DNA from: Phycomyces blakesleeanus NRRL 1555(-)
Taxonomy: Eukaryota > Mucoromycota > Mucoromycetes > Mucorales > Phycomycetaceae
DNA length: 64,000 bases
Direction of reading: 5' to 3'
Assembly: GCF_001638985.1 (NCBI RefSeq)
Contig: NW_017265144.1
Location: 372,001-436,000, forward strand
This document shows, in pieces, positions 42,567-53,700 of the stretch. Numbering within the stretch: the first letter of the stretch is position 1; each line of letters begins with the position of its first letter. The position numbers and the translations under genes are program-made. The notes below the pieces were generated by a model, which had not been told where the DNA came from, did no database searches, and saw nothing but the letters and a program-made list of their open reading frames with translations.

Positions 42567-43086
42567 ATAACAGAGATTTTAATAGTAACAGATATAAACA
42601 ATACTATTTGATCTCTTTAATAAATAATATTTTCACAGTATCTACATTATTATTATTGTGATACTAATTCATAAACAATTCCAAATACCTTAACAATAAT
42701 TCTTGACAATAAAATTGCTATTGATAAGCTAAACAATCTAACATATTTGACAAGTAAACTTCTTCAACTATATGACTATAATACTTAAATATTCGAAATT
42801 GGTAGATATATTTTTCTGGATAATAAGAGGCTTTATACTTTACAGAAATGTCATCCAAATATACAAAATTTTAGATAAGATGATACTTAACTTAGACTAT
42901 TTTCTAATCTAAATAATATCTGTGAATAGAGTCTATGGATAGAATCTATTGTAGATCTTGATATATTGTTTAAATTACATATATAGTGTGATATTTCAAG
43001 TACAAAACAATAGTGTTGTAGTGGTTGAAGTTGAAGAAGTTTTTAAGAGGAAGAATTGAAGATTTGAGATTAGGAACGAAGATTTG

Positions 43087-43543
43087 TGAGAACTTGTGTA
43101 GGTTTTGTTTATTTAGAAAAGATTTTGTATCAAAGTTTGACAAGGTTCCTACACTGAACTACTACTGCTATTTATATTATTTTGGATCAGAAAAATTATA
43201 TGACTGGGGTCAGGTAATCGATCCTATCTGAGCCTTAATCAGAGCAATGTGATCTTGGGATAATTAATGTATGATTAATTATATAAATATGTGTAGTCCC
43301 AATAAAGTATTGACATCGAAAGTAAATGTGTTTATGAGTTATAATTATACTTATAATAATCCGCTGATGTATCACATATTATGGTAATATCATCATATGA
43401 AATATAATCACTATCATGCATGCTAAACCTGTGTGTTAAATAATAAAGTAATCGGTAGACACCTTTGACTGGAATAGCTGAGGTCTTATATTATTTTCTT
43501 CAGACTTATTCTCAATTACAGCAGTAGTCAATACTCATTTACA
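43087..43543 (+). repeat. LTR-like direct repeat R4, copy 2
   Basis: Shorter partner of 41988-42566, with the same TG...CA ends. See R4 copy 1. Confidence 0.5.
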
Positions 43544-43825
43544 ACAATTAGTAAGAAGAAACTAGTGTTTGATTTTGGGATCTGTTGTTTATTTAATTGT
43601 AGTGTGTACACTACAGTATGTATATTATATTTAAAAAAGTAAAGTATAATAAGAAGAACAGATTAAATTCTCTTATAAAAAGATATCTTTTATTTATGAA
43701 TAAAAGACAACTGGTATACAGTCTCAAAGTATTTCTATACATTTTTATTTTCAAATATCATTATTTTCTATTGTTTTGTATCTGAAATACTATAGTACAA
43801 CTGTTATTTTTTTATAAAGACAGAG

Positions 43826-44216
43826 TGTTGTATCCAATATAATTGTGGATTCAAATAAAGCGCACAGATAATAAGACAAAAACATATTGAATAAGCGACC
43901 AGTATCAATTATACATTATTTTTCGCACTATCATTAAATAAATAATATACCAATAACAAGATCACATACCTTAGTCAACATCACTAATCACTCAAACAAG
44001 AGTGTAGGTAATAACTTAATAATATATTATCTATAATATAAGAAAACAAACATCACATGATATACTCATATCATTATCCTAAATACACATGCAATGTCTA
44101 TATAAACTCACATAGCAAATAGCAATAGAAGATGATCTCTCTTTTTATCAATAAACAAAGTCTCACCATACTTCTCATCTGCACTTTGTTTTTCTTTCTT
44201 TTTTAAGAATATAACA
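43826..44216 (+). mobile_element. LTR-like sequence, copy 2 (solo LTR)
   Basis: This 391-bp unit, TGTTGTATCC...ATATAACA, is the inverted partner of 40735-41126. It ends about 90 nt upstream of tRNA-Leu(UAA). LTR elements of several lineages favour positions near Pol III genes, so the location may reflect targeting; that is inference. Confidence 0.6.
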
Positions 44217-44304
44217 CAGTCTTAAAATTTCTTAAAAGTGAAAATCATTAGGATAAAACGTTATGTTGTTTTATTTATTTATAAATTGACTGGCTTTCAG
44301 CATT

Positions 44305-44388
44305 TCCAAGTTGTCCGAGTGGTCTAAGGAGTCTGACTTAAGCTCAGATCCTCGAGAGAGGGCGAGGGTTCAAACCCCTCACTTGGAA
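44305..44388 (+). tRNA. tRNA-Leu (anticodon UAA)
   Basis: An 84-nt type II tRNA with a full cloverleaf: acceptor TCCAAGT/ACTTGGA, D stem TCC/GGA with GAGTGGTC in the loop, anticodon stem TCTGA/TCAGA around loop CTTAAGC (anticodon TAA at 44339-44341), long variable arm CCTCGAGAGAGGGC and T arm GAGGG-TTCAAAC-CCCTC. The discriminator is A, as expected for leucine. The A- and B-box promoter regions are intact and a T5 Pol III terminator follows at 44392-44396. There is no intron. Confidence 0.93.
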
Positions 44389-44413
44389 TCTTTTTACCTA
44401 TGTCGGACATTAT

Positions 44414-45044
44414 TGTCGTTTTCGATCTGGGTTGTTCTTCCAATGCTATAACACAGCCAAAATTGGTCAAACCCACTGGGAATCGTAAACGAAGATAAAA
44501 GAATAAAAAGAGGATAGAAAGATAGATAACTTTTATTGAATGAAATAACGCCCTCTTTTATATCTTTTCTAAACCTACTCAGCCATTATAAATGTCTGTT
44601 TCGGTTTCTATTCTACTTTTGTTAAGCTATGTGCTTTCTAATTCTTTTGTGAGCAAAAGGAAATCACTTTGGTCGTCGTTCTCAAAAGAGAATTCTGTGT
44701 AATCGTCATCCTAATTGGCTAACAAGAATTCGGGCACGACATTATTTTGATGAATCCGTAAAATCTGAAGATGGTTAACCGCAGTACCTCGTTATGCGCA
44801 GTAACATCTTCCTGAGCATTAACCGCAGTATAATGGCTCTTCTTTTATTTAAATATAATATAATAACTACTGCGGATAATGCACGGTATTAGTCTAGAAA
44901 ACTATATAAGACAATTAAATTCATATCAATAAAAAGTATCCTTTATCCTCTCTTTGATTTTACGTATACTCCTTGATCCCCAGTGGGTTTGACCTTTTGA
45001 CTTTGTTATAGTAAAAGGAAGACCAACCCAGATCGGGAACGACA
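44414..45044. mobile_element. 631-bp TIR element beside tRNA-Leu
   Basis: Inverted repeats of roughly 110 bp bound this segment, starting TGTCGTTTTCGATCTGGGTTG on the left and, read inward from the right, TGTCGTTCCCGATCTGGGTT; both arms carry GGTCAAACCCACTGGG. The interior has no gene but contains two GCAGTA-rich blocks. No target-site duplication is evident. It begins 26 nt after the tRNA gene. Confidence 0.75.
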
Positions 45045-45487
45045 TTTCTACATTTTATATTAATTTTTGGTTGGTCTACGTTTCTGGCAGCGTTGGCACT
45101 TCGATAATCGTTTTAATCATGATCATTCTCTTTTTACATATATATATAATTATGCAACACTTAACAATCTTCATTTTTTGTTAATTCATACCATCGTATG
45201 ATGCTAGATGTATGTAGACCACCGTACAGAAAGTAATTATTATAAACATTACTAGAATTTACTTTTGTGCAATTATATCACAAATATTCCAAAATTATAA
45301 AGATAAAAAGATAGAGCCAACAGCCTTCTTCATAATATTATCGACACGATACCATACACTTGCACATTAATTAAACTTAAGGAACATTATTTTTGGATGA
45401 AAAGGCAATGCCATAAAAGATATTTTATTTATGAACATTAGCAGTCTCGCCATCACAAGTGATGAGCTTTAGATCCTAGTAAACGCT

Positions 45488-45928
45488 TTAAGCGATGGTG
45501 ACCTCAACCTCAACTCCGGGTTCGATGGAGATGGAGGTGATCTGCTTAACAATCTCGGAGGGAGAGTGCAAGTCGATCAAACGCTTGTGGATTCTCATCT
45601 CGAAACGGTCAAAGGTCTCGGAACCGTTACCGCAAGGAGACTTACGGGTGGTGATACGGAGAACCTTGGTGGGGAGACGGACGGGACCCTTCACCTTGAG
45701 CTGCTTGTCCTTGGCACGCTGGATAAGATCAGCAGAGACTACATTTTCACAAGGTATTTTTTTTTATTAATGAATTGAATAAATTGAGCTTTTAATCTTT
45801 TCATACATACCCTTTTCCAAGTTCTTGACATTGCGGGAGGTCAAGGTGATGCGGATACGATGGATCTTGGGCTGGGCCTGTTCCTCGAGACCGGCCTTTT
45901 CAGTGGAGTTCTTAGCGACGTAAGACAT
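45488..45928 (-). CDS. RPS20: 40S ribosomal protein S20 (uS10)
   Basis: Two exons (45928-45811 and 45738-45488) with a 72-nt intron (GTATGT...GTAG) give 122 residues. The protein is a component of the small-subunit head. The sequence is strongly conserved: [17 protein letters not shown] near residues 23-39, [20 protein letters not shown] near 54-73, and [18 protein letters not shown]. The N-terminal 20 residues are the usual variable eukaryotic extension. Codon use is biased to C- and G-ending codons, as expected of a highly expressed gene. A TTTAG just upstream of the ATG may be the acceptor of a 5'-UTR intron. Confidence 0.96.
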
Positions 45929-46527
45929 TTTCAGGTTTAATATCTCTAAATAAGTTGGTAGAATTTGAAGAGGGATGAGTAAATATGTGTAATGCCATGG
46001 TGATCGACAATCAATGACAACGTACCAGCGGTGACTAAGTCAAGTTGTAAGAGAGAAGAAAGAGTAAAAAATGCCCAAAACACCTTTTTGTTGTTTTTTC
46101 TTTGACGGTTCTTCAAAGCCAAATACAAGCCACTTAATGTACAAATGCAGGACTCCGCTTGATCAGAGCAATTGCAGTTATCAAAAAGAGTTGGATTTGA
46201 TATTCATGATTTTCAAAGATGAAACATATAAATACTTGAACACATTCTTAGAGGACTATGTTTATTTCAAACTATCTAATAAACAAATAAATACACACAT
46301 ACAAACAGAGGCACAAACATAAATATGTATATGTATCAATTAATTCTTTTTTTTTAATAATCCAAATAAAATAAAGAAGATCATAAATAGAGATCAAAAT
46401 TACTAAATGAAGGACGTATATAGATAATAAATATAAGGACAACACAAACAAGAATAATGTGCTTATCTATTCCATGTGAATTCCAGCTTTTTATACATGT
46501 GCTTTTCTTTTTTTTAAAAGACTTTCT
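45929..46527. other. intergenic, RPS20 promoter side
   Basis: Holds the 5' region of RPS20 and the 3' end of the neighbouring unknown gene. No other gene is supported. Confidence 0.5.
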
Positions 46528-47316
46528 CTAGACAACGTTTCTCAAACTACTTTTACGACCCCACACAAAATCATCCCCACGCTCATCCCGATATCGACGG
46601 CTTTTCAGGGGGCGTGTCAGCTTCTCTTGTCGAATCATACTAAGCTCTGCAGCAAGCATGCGAAGCTCATCCGGATTTGCCCGTGTCTCTCTCACATGGA
46701 CATGCAACATACTCCAAGGTGTTCTCTTTTGAATAGCAGCAGGCGTGTGGCATTGGTTTCTTTGGTTTCCATTTACTTCAGAGACATAGTGTAAAAAGCA
46801 CCAGTCTTCACTCGCGTTATTCGATCGTCGAGATAGAATCATAGCGCTAGTTGTCGACACAGAACCTGTGGTTGATGAGGATTTGACAGCTACCGGGAAT
46901 GTACAGATATGCTTGGGTAACAGAGATGATTTGCGGGGAATGGTAGGTAGGCACGGATCCAATACATCTTTACAGTGTATCAGTGAATTATGACCAGAGC
47001 TTTCTGGACCTATAAGTATCTTTGTGGACGCAGTACAAGACTTTTTCCAAATGATCTTCATTGATTTGTTAAGAGTACTTGTATCTGTTAACGATTTCAG
47101 AGCTGCCTTTGGATGCTCGACATAGAATAGTAAGCCAAAGCCAGAATCATGTATTTTTGAGGAGCAAAAACTATCTAAAAAACCGGGGGTTTGTAAACTC
47201 TGGTTCTCTTTCTCTTTAAAAGATAGAGAAGATACATAGAAAGACCGGTTGTCGTGTATAAAGCCAGGTAAAGACCACAAGAGATGAATCATAAGTCCAA
47301 CGAAAAAAATAAACAA
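46528..47316 (-). CDS. unknown basic protein, single exon
   Basis: The product is 262 residues, or 254 if the Met at 47292 is used. I do not recognise a domain. The N-terminal stretch is mildly hydrophobic (MIHLLWSLPGFI) but is not a clear signal peptide. The middle is Ser/Lys-rich with scattered cysteines. The C-terminal 60 residues are charged and look the most conserved (PDELRMLAAELSMIRQEKL then RPLKSRRYRDERGDDFVWGRK). That stretch suggests a short helix plus a basic tail, as in nuclear proteins. It is transcribed divergently from the giant Hydin-like gene, with starts 385 nt apart. Confidence 0.65.
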   Translation of the reverse strand: MFIFFVGLMIHLLWSLPGFIHDNRSFYVSSLSFKEKENQSLQTPGFLDSFCSSKIHDSGFGLLFYVEHPKAALKSLTDTSTLNKSMKIIWKKSCTASTKILIGPESSGHNSLIHCKDVLDPCLPTIPRKSSLLPKHICTFPVAVKSSSTTGSVSTTSAMILSRRSNNASEDWCFLHYVSEVNGNQRNQCHTPAAIQKRTPWSMLHVHVRETRANPDELRMLAAELSMIRQEKLTRPLKSRRYRDERGDDFVWGRKSSLRNVV

Positions 47317-47700
47317 GAGACCTCAGCTAGAAATGTCTAACGCTTCCTTTTTATAATCAGTTCATAGATAAGGCTCGATTTCTTTTTTATCTTTCTGTCT
47401 GCTTAATTTGCCAATTTTTTTTTCTTAAGCACGGGGAGCGCCATACACAAACAGATAAGATGCAGGTTAATGATTTGCCACGCGGGAAACGGTGATCTCA
47501 CGTGACACAAAATAGTGCTAATGAGAGGACAATGGCAGTGCTTTCACATTTACGCTTTTACCAGCCCGCACCACTCCTCACTTAACGTATGTGGCAATGT
47601 TTTTCTGTATTTCCGTATTATTATTATTTGCTTTCAAGAAAATTATTGTGCTTGAAAGAGTCCTCTAATAGATATCTCTATTTCCCTGGATCTGCTAGAT
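47317..47700. promoter_or_regulatory. shared divergent promoter region
   Basis: This 384-nt gap separates two divergent starts. It contains TCACGTGA at 47498-47505 and, about 20 nt earlier, CACGCGGGAAA, which contains an E2F/SBF-like GCGGGAAA. The same palindrome occurs in the divergent promoter at 57 kb. Binding is inference. Confidence 0.5.
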
Positions 47701-50700
47701 ATGTCTAGCTACGATGCACAATCGTCGTCCTCTATGCAACCCGATTCTCCAGACGATGCGTCTCCTCCAACTAGTAAATACAGCAGCACACCGGTGATTG
47801 AGTTAGTAGACGTACATGGAAGAATAACCCTGGACAATGTCTACCGGAATGGACTCCATTCTCTCCGGCAACTGAAAATACGCAATTTATCAGAATGTCC
47901 TGTTCTTGTGAAGATGCGTTCTAATCTACGCAATCAGATCGCTTTTCAGCTCAAAAACGAAAATATTGCAGACTTTTCAGAATCAGATCTCCAAGGGATT
48001 GCCACAAATACGGTCGATTGGTCTCGAGCTAAGCTTTCTGACGCCTGCCATTTTAACCAGCTCTTTAATTATGTCAAGCACATAGACCAGTTAGAACTTG
48101 GTCCTTTCTCTTCCCACACATTCATTCTTGCATTTTTACCAGAAGCAAACCCTTCACACACAGGAGCACGAGAAGAAGAGGCCGATAGCTCTGGACATGA
48201 CACTGGCTACGGCCACGAAGCAGCAGAAGACGAAGATTCATACGAGCAATTTAATGTAACAGGCAGTCTCTTCTTCTTTGGCTACCGGCTTCCTGATTAC
48301 AACAGCACCGACATAACTGCACGCATTGATACTCAACAAGACAACCTAATAACTACAGCAATGGCTGACTACCAGCTGTCGATCAAGTTCAGGGCAAGTG
48401 TGTGCCAGTCTGTACTTTGGACAGATGTGGCAGAAACTGGTATAAATTTCGAAGACTGCATGCTCGGAGAGACATATTACAAGGATATTGTTATTCAGAA
48501 CAAGAGTGAAATCGAGCTCTATTGGCTACTGAATACTGTTGACCTATCGAATCTTAACCAAGAAGGATGGCTATATTTCTCAGATGCAGATACAAACCAA
48601 CCCCTTGTCAATTGTCCAATTCAGAGCTACTCAAACAAACGCATCCGTTTAGCATTTATGCCAAAAGAAGTCGGGGAATTCAATTATGACTTGCAGTTAG
48701 AGAACGCAAACGATTCTAGAAACGTAGTTCAGACAAAGATACATGCCACAGTACGCTCCGTAATGCACAAAGAGTCTCTAACTGTCAGTAGCGGCACACT
48801 ATTAGACTTTGGCGACTGTATTTCAGGGCAATGGGCAGTTCAACAGATCGTATTGAATAATGTGAGCGAATCATTAGTCGAGGTGCGATTTCTACCCGAA
48901 GGTGCCGAGATCATGTTTGATATTAAGTCTACATTGGACCCATCAGAAGATAATCAAAACAACCTTGCATCATCGGCAACCGAAACTTCAGACATGAAGA
49001 TGAAACGCTTAGGACGGAACTATGACAGGGACAGTAGCACCAGAAGTATATACACTACTCCCACGGCAACTGTAGCTAGCGCAAGCGAAATTTCAGGACC
49101 AAACAGCGAAGTCAGCTCACGCTCCTCCTCGCCTACTCCTTCTATGCAGGGAATGTATGCAAATGACCGAGAGGGATCGAGTTCACCAGTATCCAGAGAT
49201 CTCGCCCCGAATTCTAGGTCGCACACACCGCCAATGCGTTCCTCTACAATAGATACCGTAACCAGCACAGGTGACGAGTCTGACGTCGATATGGGGTTGC
49301 AACTTATGGGATCGCATAATATGTTTACAAACACAAATTATGACCTACCTGCACCTGCGCTGAGCAGTGCAGAGAGCTATACAAGGATAGAGGATCTTTT
49401 GTTAAAGCCAGGTCATGAAAGAGTCATTCAAGTATCATATAGACCTCAGAAAGACTCTTCTATCAATGATTTCAACGCAGGACAGTTAATTCGACGAAAC
49501 TTTCGTATCGCACTTGAGTATGGTACCTACAGAAGCTCAGAGCCAAAAGAAAGGAAGGCGATTCAGTGTAAAGCAAGAACATGTACTTCTTTTGTCGAAG
49601 TTATCCCAAAAGAAATCAACTTTGGAGATACTGATGTGGGAACACTCAAATCACTTCCTATCAATATCTTTAACCGCTCAGATATTATGGCGCGTGTCGA
49701 GCTACAATTTACTTCCAAAGTGCTCAATTGTTTGCGAGGCGAAATCACAATACCACCACGTAACTATGTTGAGTTGAAATTGGATTTATACCCACGAAAG
49801 GTGAACCCTGAGTACCGAAAACAAATCACGTTGGTGAACTACTTGAATAGTGACAATGATCAGATTATCGAAGTTCAGAGTACAAATATTGACAAAAATC
49901 GAGTAACGTTTCATTCACTGTTCTATCGTATCCTTACGGCGACCGGTGCCAACTTCTTAGATTTTGGGTCGATTGCACTCAACACTCCATCTATTAGAAC
50001 ATTTACAATTGAGAATATCCGTGACAAACTACTTACTCTTGAGATTTCATCTTCAATGCCAGACGATATTATGGTCTACACTAAGAGGAAGCGGATTGGA
50101 AATAGTCTTGTAAAAAAGCCGATTACTAAACCCCTGATAAATACTGTATTAAAGAGTAATACTAAGCAGCAGCACGCCGTAAAACCGGGAGCCTCAGCTG
50201 TGGTTGGAACGCGTCATACTGCGGACACCAAGAAGGACACTCTTTTGATGCGTCGTGTCCGTCCTTCACACCAAATTCGCGCTGATCACGCTCTTGCCGC
50301 AACGGCATATCTCGACCTGGCCACATCTCCTTTACTTCACACACTTCACGCCCGTCGGAAATGGGTGGTCCATTCGCATGTCGAAAAAGCCAAGATTTCC
50401 CAGGAGACACATGGAATGCGTCACAAGGCATATCGTATTTCGCGCATTAGTTCTGAGAGTGAGGGAGGCACAAACAAGCCGTTACAAGGAGGGTACACAG
50501 GCCAAAATACAACGGATACCGCAAATTTAAAGAACAAGCCTAGTCCAATTAAGCATGTTGATTCTTTTGAGACCATACACGAAAAAACCAAGAAGCCGAT
50601 GGGTATAACTGCAGCAAGGTACAAATCGAGGAAGAATCTAGATTGGTCTGATATAGCAGGCAAATCTCGTGTCCCATTTGAAGATCTTATCTCTGTACTT

Positions 50701-53700
50701 GAGCATGGCTCCAAGGCCACCCCACCCTTATTTCCAAAACAATCAGCAGAGGAACAATTCGTGCGTCATCAGCTGGCTTGGAGACGAGAACTAGACAGAT
50801 TGATAGAGAAGGGTGATCTCGTACCTGCGATGCTAGTCCAGGTTGAGCCACAGGGCGAGGAAGAAGTTGTGATCGTATTTACGCCAAAGGGTAATACGAA
50901 ACCTCACGTACATACAGCGCCTAAAAAACAAGATGGCCGAATATTCTTACGACTGATTGATTTTGACCGAAACATGGAGCAAACCGAGTTTGAGAACTTG
51001 ATGGATCTTGACAACTCTCTTATTCCTGTACGTGAGGTGATTGTACGTGCTCAGCTCTGTCGATCAGTTATGGACTTGGGTCAAAAGAATATCAACTTTG
51101 GTATTGTAGAGCGGAATGAAAGACATGCAAAGTCTATTGTACTTCACAACAGAAGTGAAACCCCATTACTTTATGCTATTCGTAAATCCGGTTCAATTGC
51201 CTCTGGTGACATTGAGCTGGGAGTTGGACGATATGGTGTAGTACGAGCGTTTGGCAAGCGTGAAATTGAGTTTGTTTTCGAGCCTACCCTGCCTGGCACG
51301 TTTTTAGAACGATTGGTAGTAGAGAACATATGTGACCGGACCAATAATCAAGTTCTTTCACTGAAAGCAATGGTTCGTAAACCATCCACGTTCTTCATCA
51401 AGTCAATGGAATTGGCCTTTGGCCCCTGCTTAGCCGACCAAGGCTGTCAGCGAATTGAAACAATCGTTTTGACCAATACTAACAAGCAGTCGAGATTATT
51501 TGAAGTACGAGTGGATCCTAATGAGGTTATTTTTGGCCCTTATTTCGGCGAATTTGACTTTGTGGTTGAAGATGACGACGCCAACACAATTTCGAAAGAA
51601 GCCGAAGAAGAAATTGAGAATCTAGAGCAGAAACTTAAAATTGCACGTCGCAAGAAACAGGTTGACAAAGTGAAGAAGTACATCAAAAAACTGGCCAAGT
51701 TAAAAAATATCGATGTTTTGGATACAGATGAAACCGCAAGTGAAGATACGACAGATGTCACAGACTTCCCGGAGCCAAAATCAGCCATCGAAAAACCAGA
51801 GACTGAAGAAGCTTCTACATCAGTAGCAACCAAGGAAAGTGCCATCATATTTAAAAAGACATCCGAAAGTGTAGTCTTCCCACTTGACTCCCACGCCACA
51901 AAGACCATTTCCGTTCGATTCAAGGCCGTGACACGACCTTTTCAACCAGAATATACATTACTTGAAGAAGAAGAAACCGCGAAATTGCCTATTCGAGGCC
52001 GTATTTTAGCTCACGAATATAAAAATACCGATGTTTGCAAGAGCATTGTCTACACTGCCACAGTCTGTGCTGACCAGGCATCATACACAGATGCACTGGC
52101 AGCAGATACAATGAGCAACACCACAACAGTTCCAACAACAGCCCAAGAAGATTCTTCAACTGCGTTTAATGAAGATAAGCATGGTGTAACTACCAACAAT
52201 TCCACCAAAGATACCCTGTCGAGGGACACAAGCAAACCCGAGACCCTTATTCTTGAGCGCAATTTCTTTGATGGAGGTAAAATCGAAGTTGACCAGAGAT
52301 CAACATTCTATGTCAAGGTGTCAAACACTTCGGACGAGCCATTGGAATACAAACTTGTCATCGGAAACAAAGAAAAGAAGTTCTTCAAGACAGAAACACC
52401 CACACCTTTGGCACCTCACGAAACTCGCAAGGTTATGTTCGAAATCTTACCGACCACGGTCGGAAAACGTCTTTATAAATTCTCGCTCCGAAACCGCCAA
52501 ACGGGAAGCATCCAATACTTTACACTCCAATGTCTTGTACACCACCGACGTTATCTTTCATTCCCTTCATTGTTGGAAGATACACAAGATGTCCTGGACC
52601 TCGGCTACTCGTATGTAGATCCTGGAAGCAAATACTCACAAGTCACGCCTCTTCTCGTAAAGAACATATCAGACCAGGACCTATACATCACTTGTCAGAG
52701 TAACCTGTCTCATCAGGTTCTGATATTTATGGACGAAACAGGCGAGCGTGGACTTGTGGAGCAGATGCCTTTCAAGCGAGATAGTATGACTACAATCTGG
52801 GTCGCTGTTCAACCAAATTTACTGACAGGGTATCTGGGAAGTACCGCAAACGAATGTCGTGAGTTAGTAGGTGGTATCAAGTTCTCAATCTTTACACAAG
52901 ACAACAATGCACCCGAAGAGAACGACGAGTCAGAATTACTGTTGATGCTAAACCAGACCGTCAAGTTTACTTCCATTATCGGCCAGTCGCATTTAGAGAT
53001 ATCTGACCGTATCATTAATCTTGGTTACTCGGATCTATTGAACGAGGAGTTCTATGGGGCGTTCACAATCAAGAACAAGTCTGGTCAGCTTCCGCTGGAC
53101 TATGAAGTAGAATGTGCCAGCGGAAACGTAGTCCTGGATAGACGCGGCGGCACCCTGATGGGTTGGAAAGGATCAAAAACAAGACCATCTGACACTGGAT
53201 ACCTTGATGAAAAGCAACGTCGAACGTCTTATGCGGATGACACTACAATAGGCTCACTCGCACAGATTACCTTTCGCATATATACCCATTGTTACGGTCT
53301 GTTGAATGAGAAATTGATTGTGACCAACAAGCACAATAGTCAAGAGGTGTTTGAGATTGATATCCGTCTTTTCGTGGACAACAAGAAACTCGACGCCTGG
53401 TCACCAAACTTCGGAAAGCTTCTTCAGCACACTTCTGTTGATGAACTAGTCGACCACTCTGATCATCGCGAGGCACATCCTTTACCTGTCGTCAAATGGG
53501 AGAGTATCTATATCTGCCCATCTCCTCATCGATCAATGGAACACGGTGTATCGGTTCCTTTACTCCAGGTTATGGATCTCCCAGTTGAGGAAGGAAAGCG
53601 CTTTTACATGAGAGAGATCGAAGTTGCCAATGCATCCGGCTATCCCATGCAGCTTGTTGTTCTAAGTGATGTAGACATCACCGCCGGTTGGGTAGCTGAC

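Noticed and set aside
41529..43231. Short ORFs in the AT-rich repeat region (41529-41711, 43025-43231)
   Set aside because: They overlap noncoding repeats and show no domain, codon bias or splice context.
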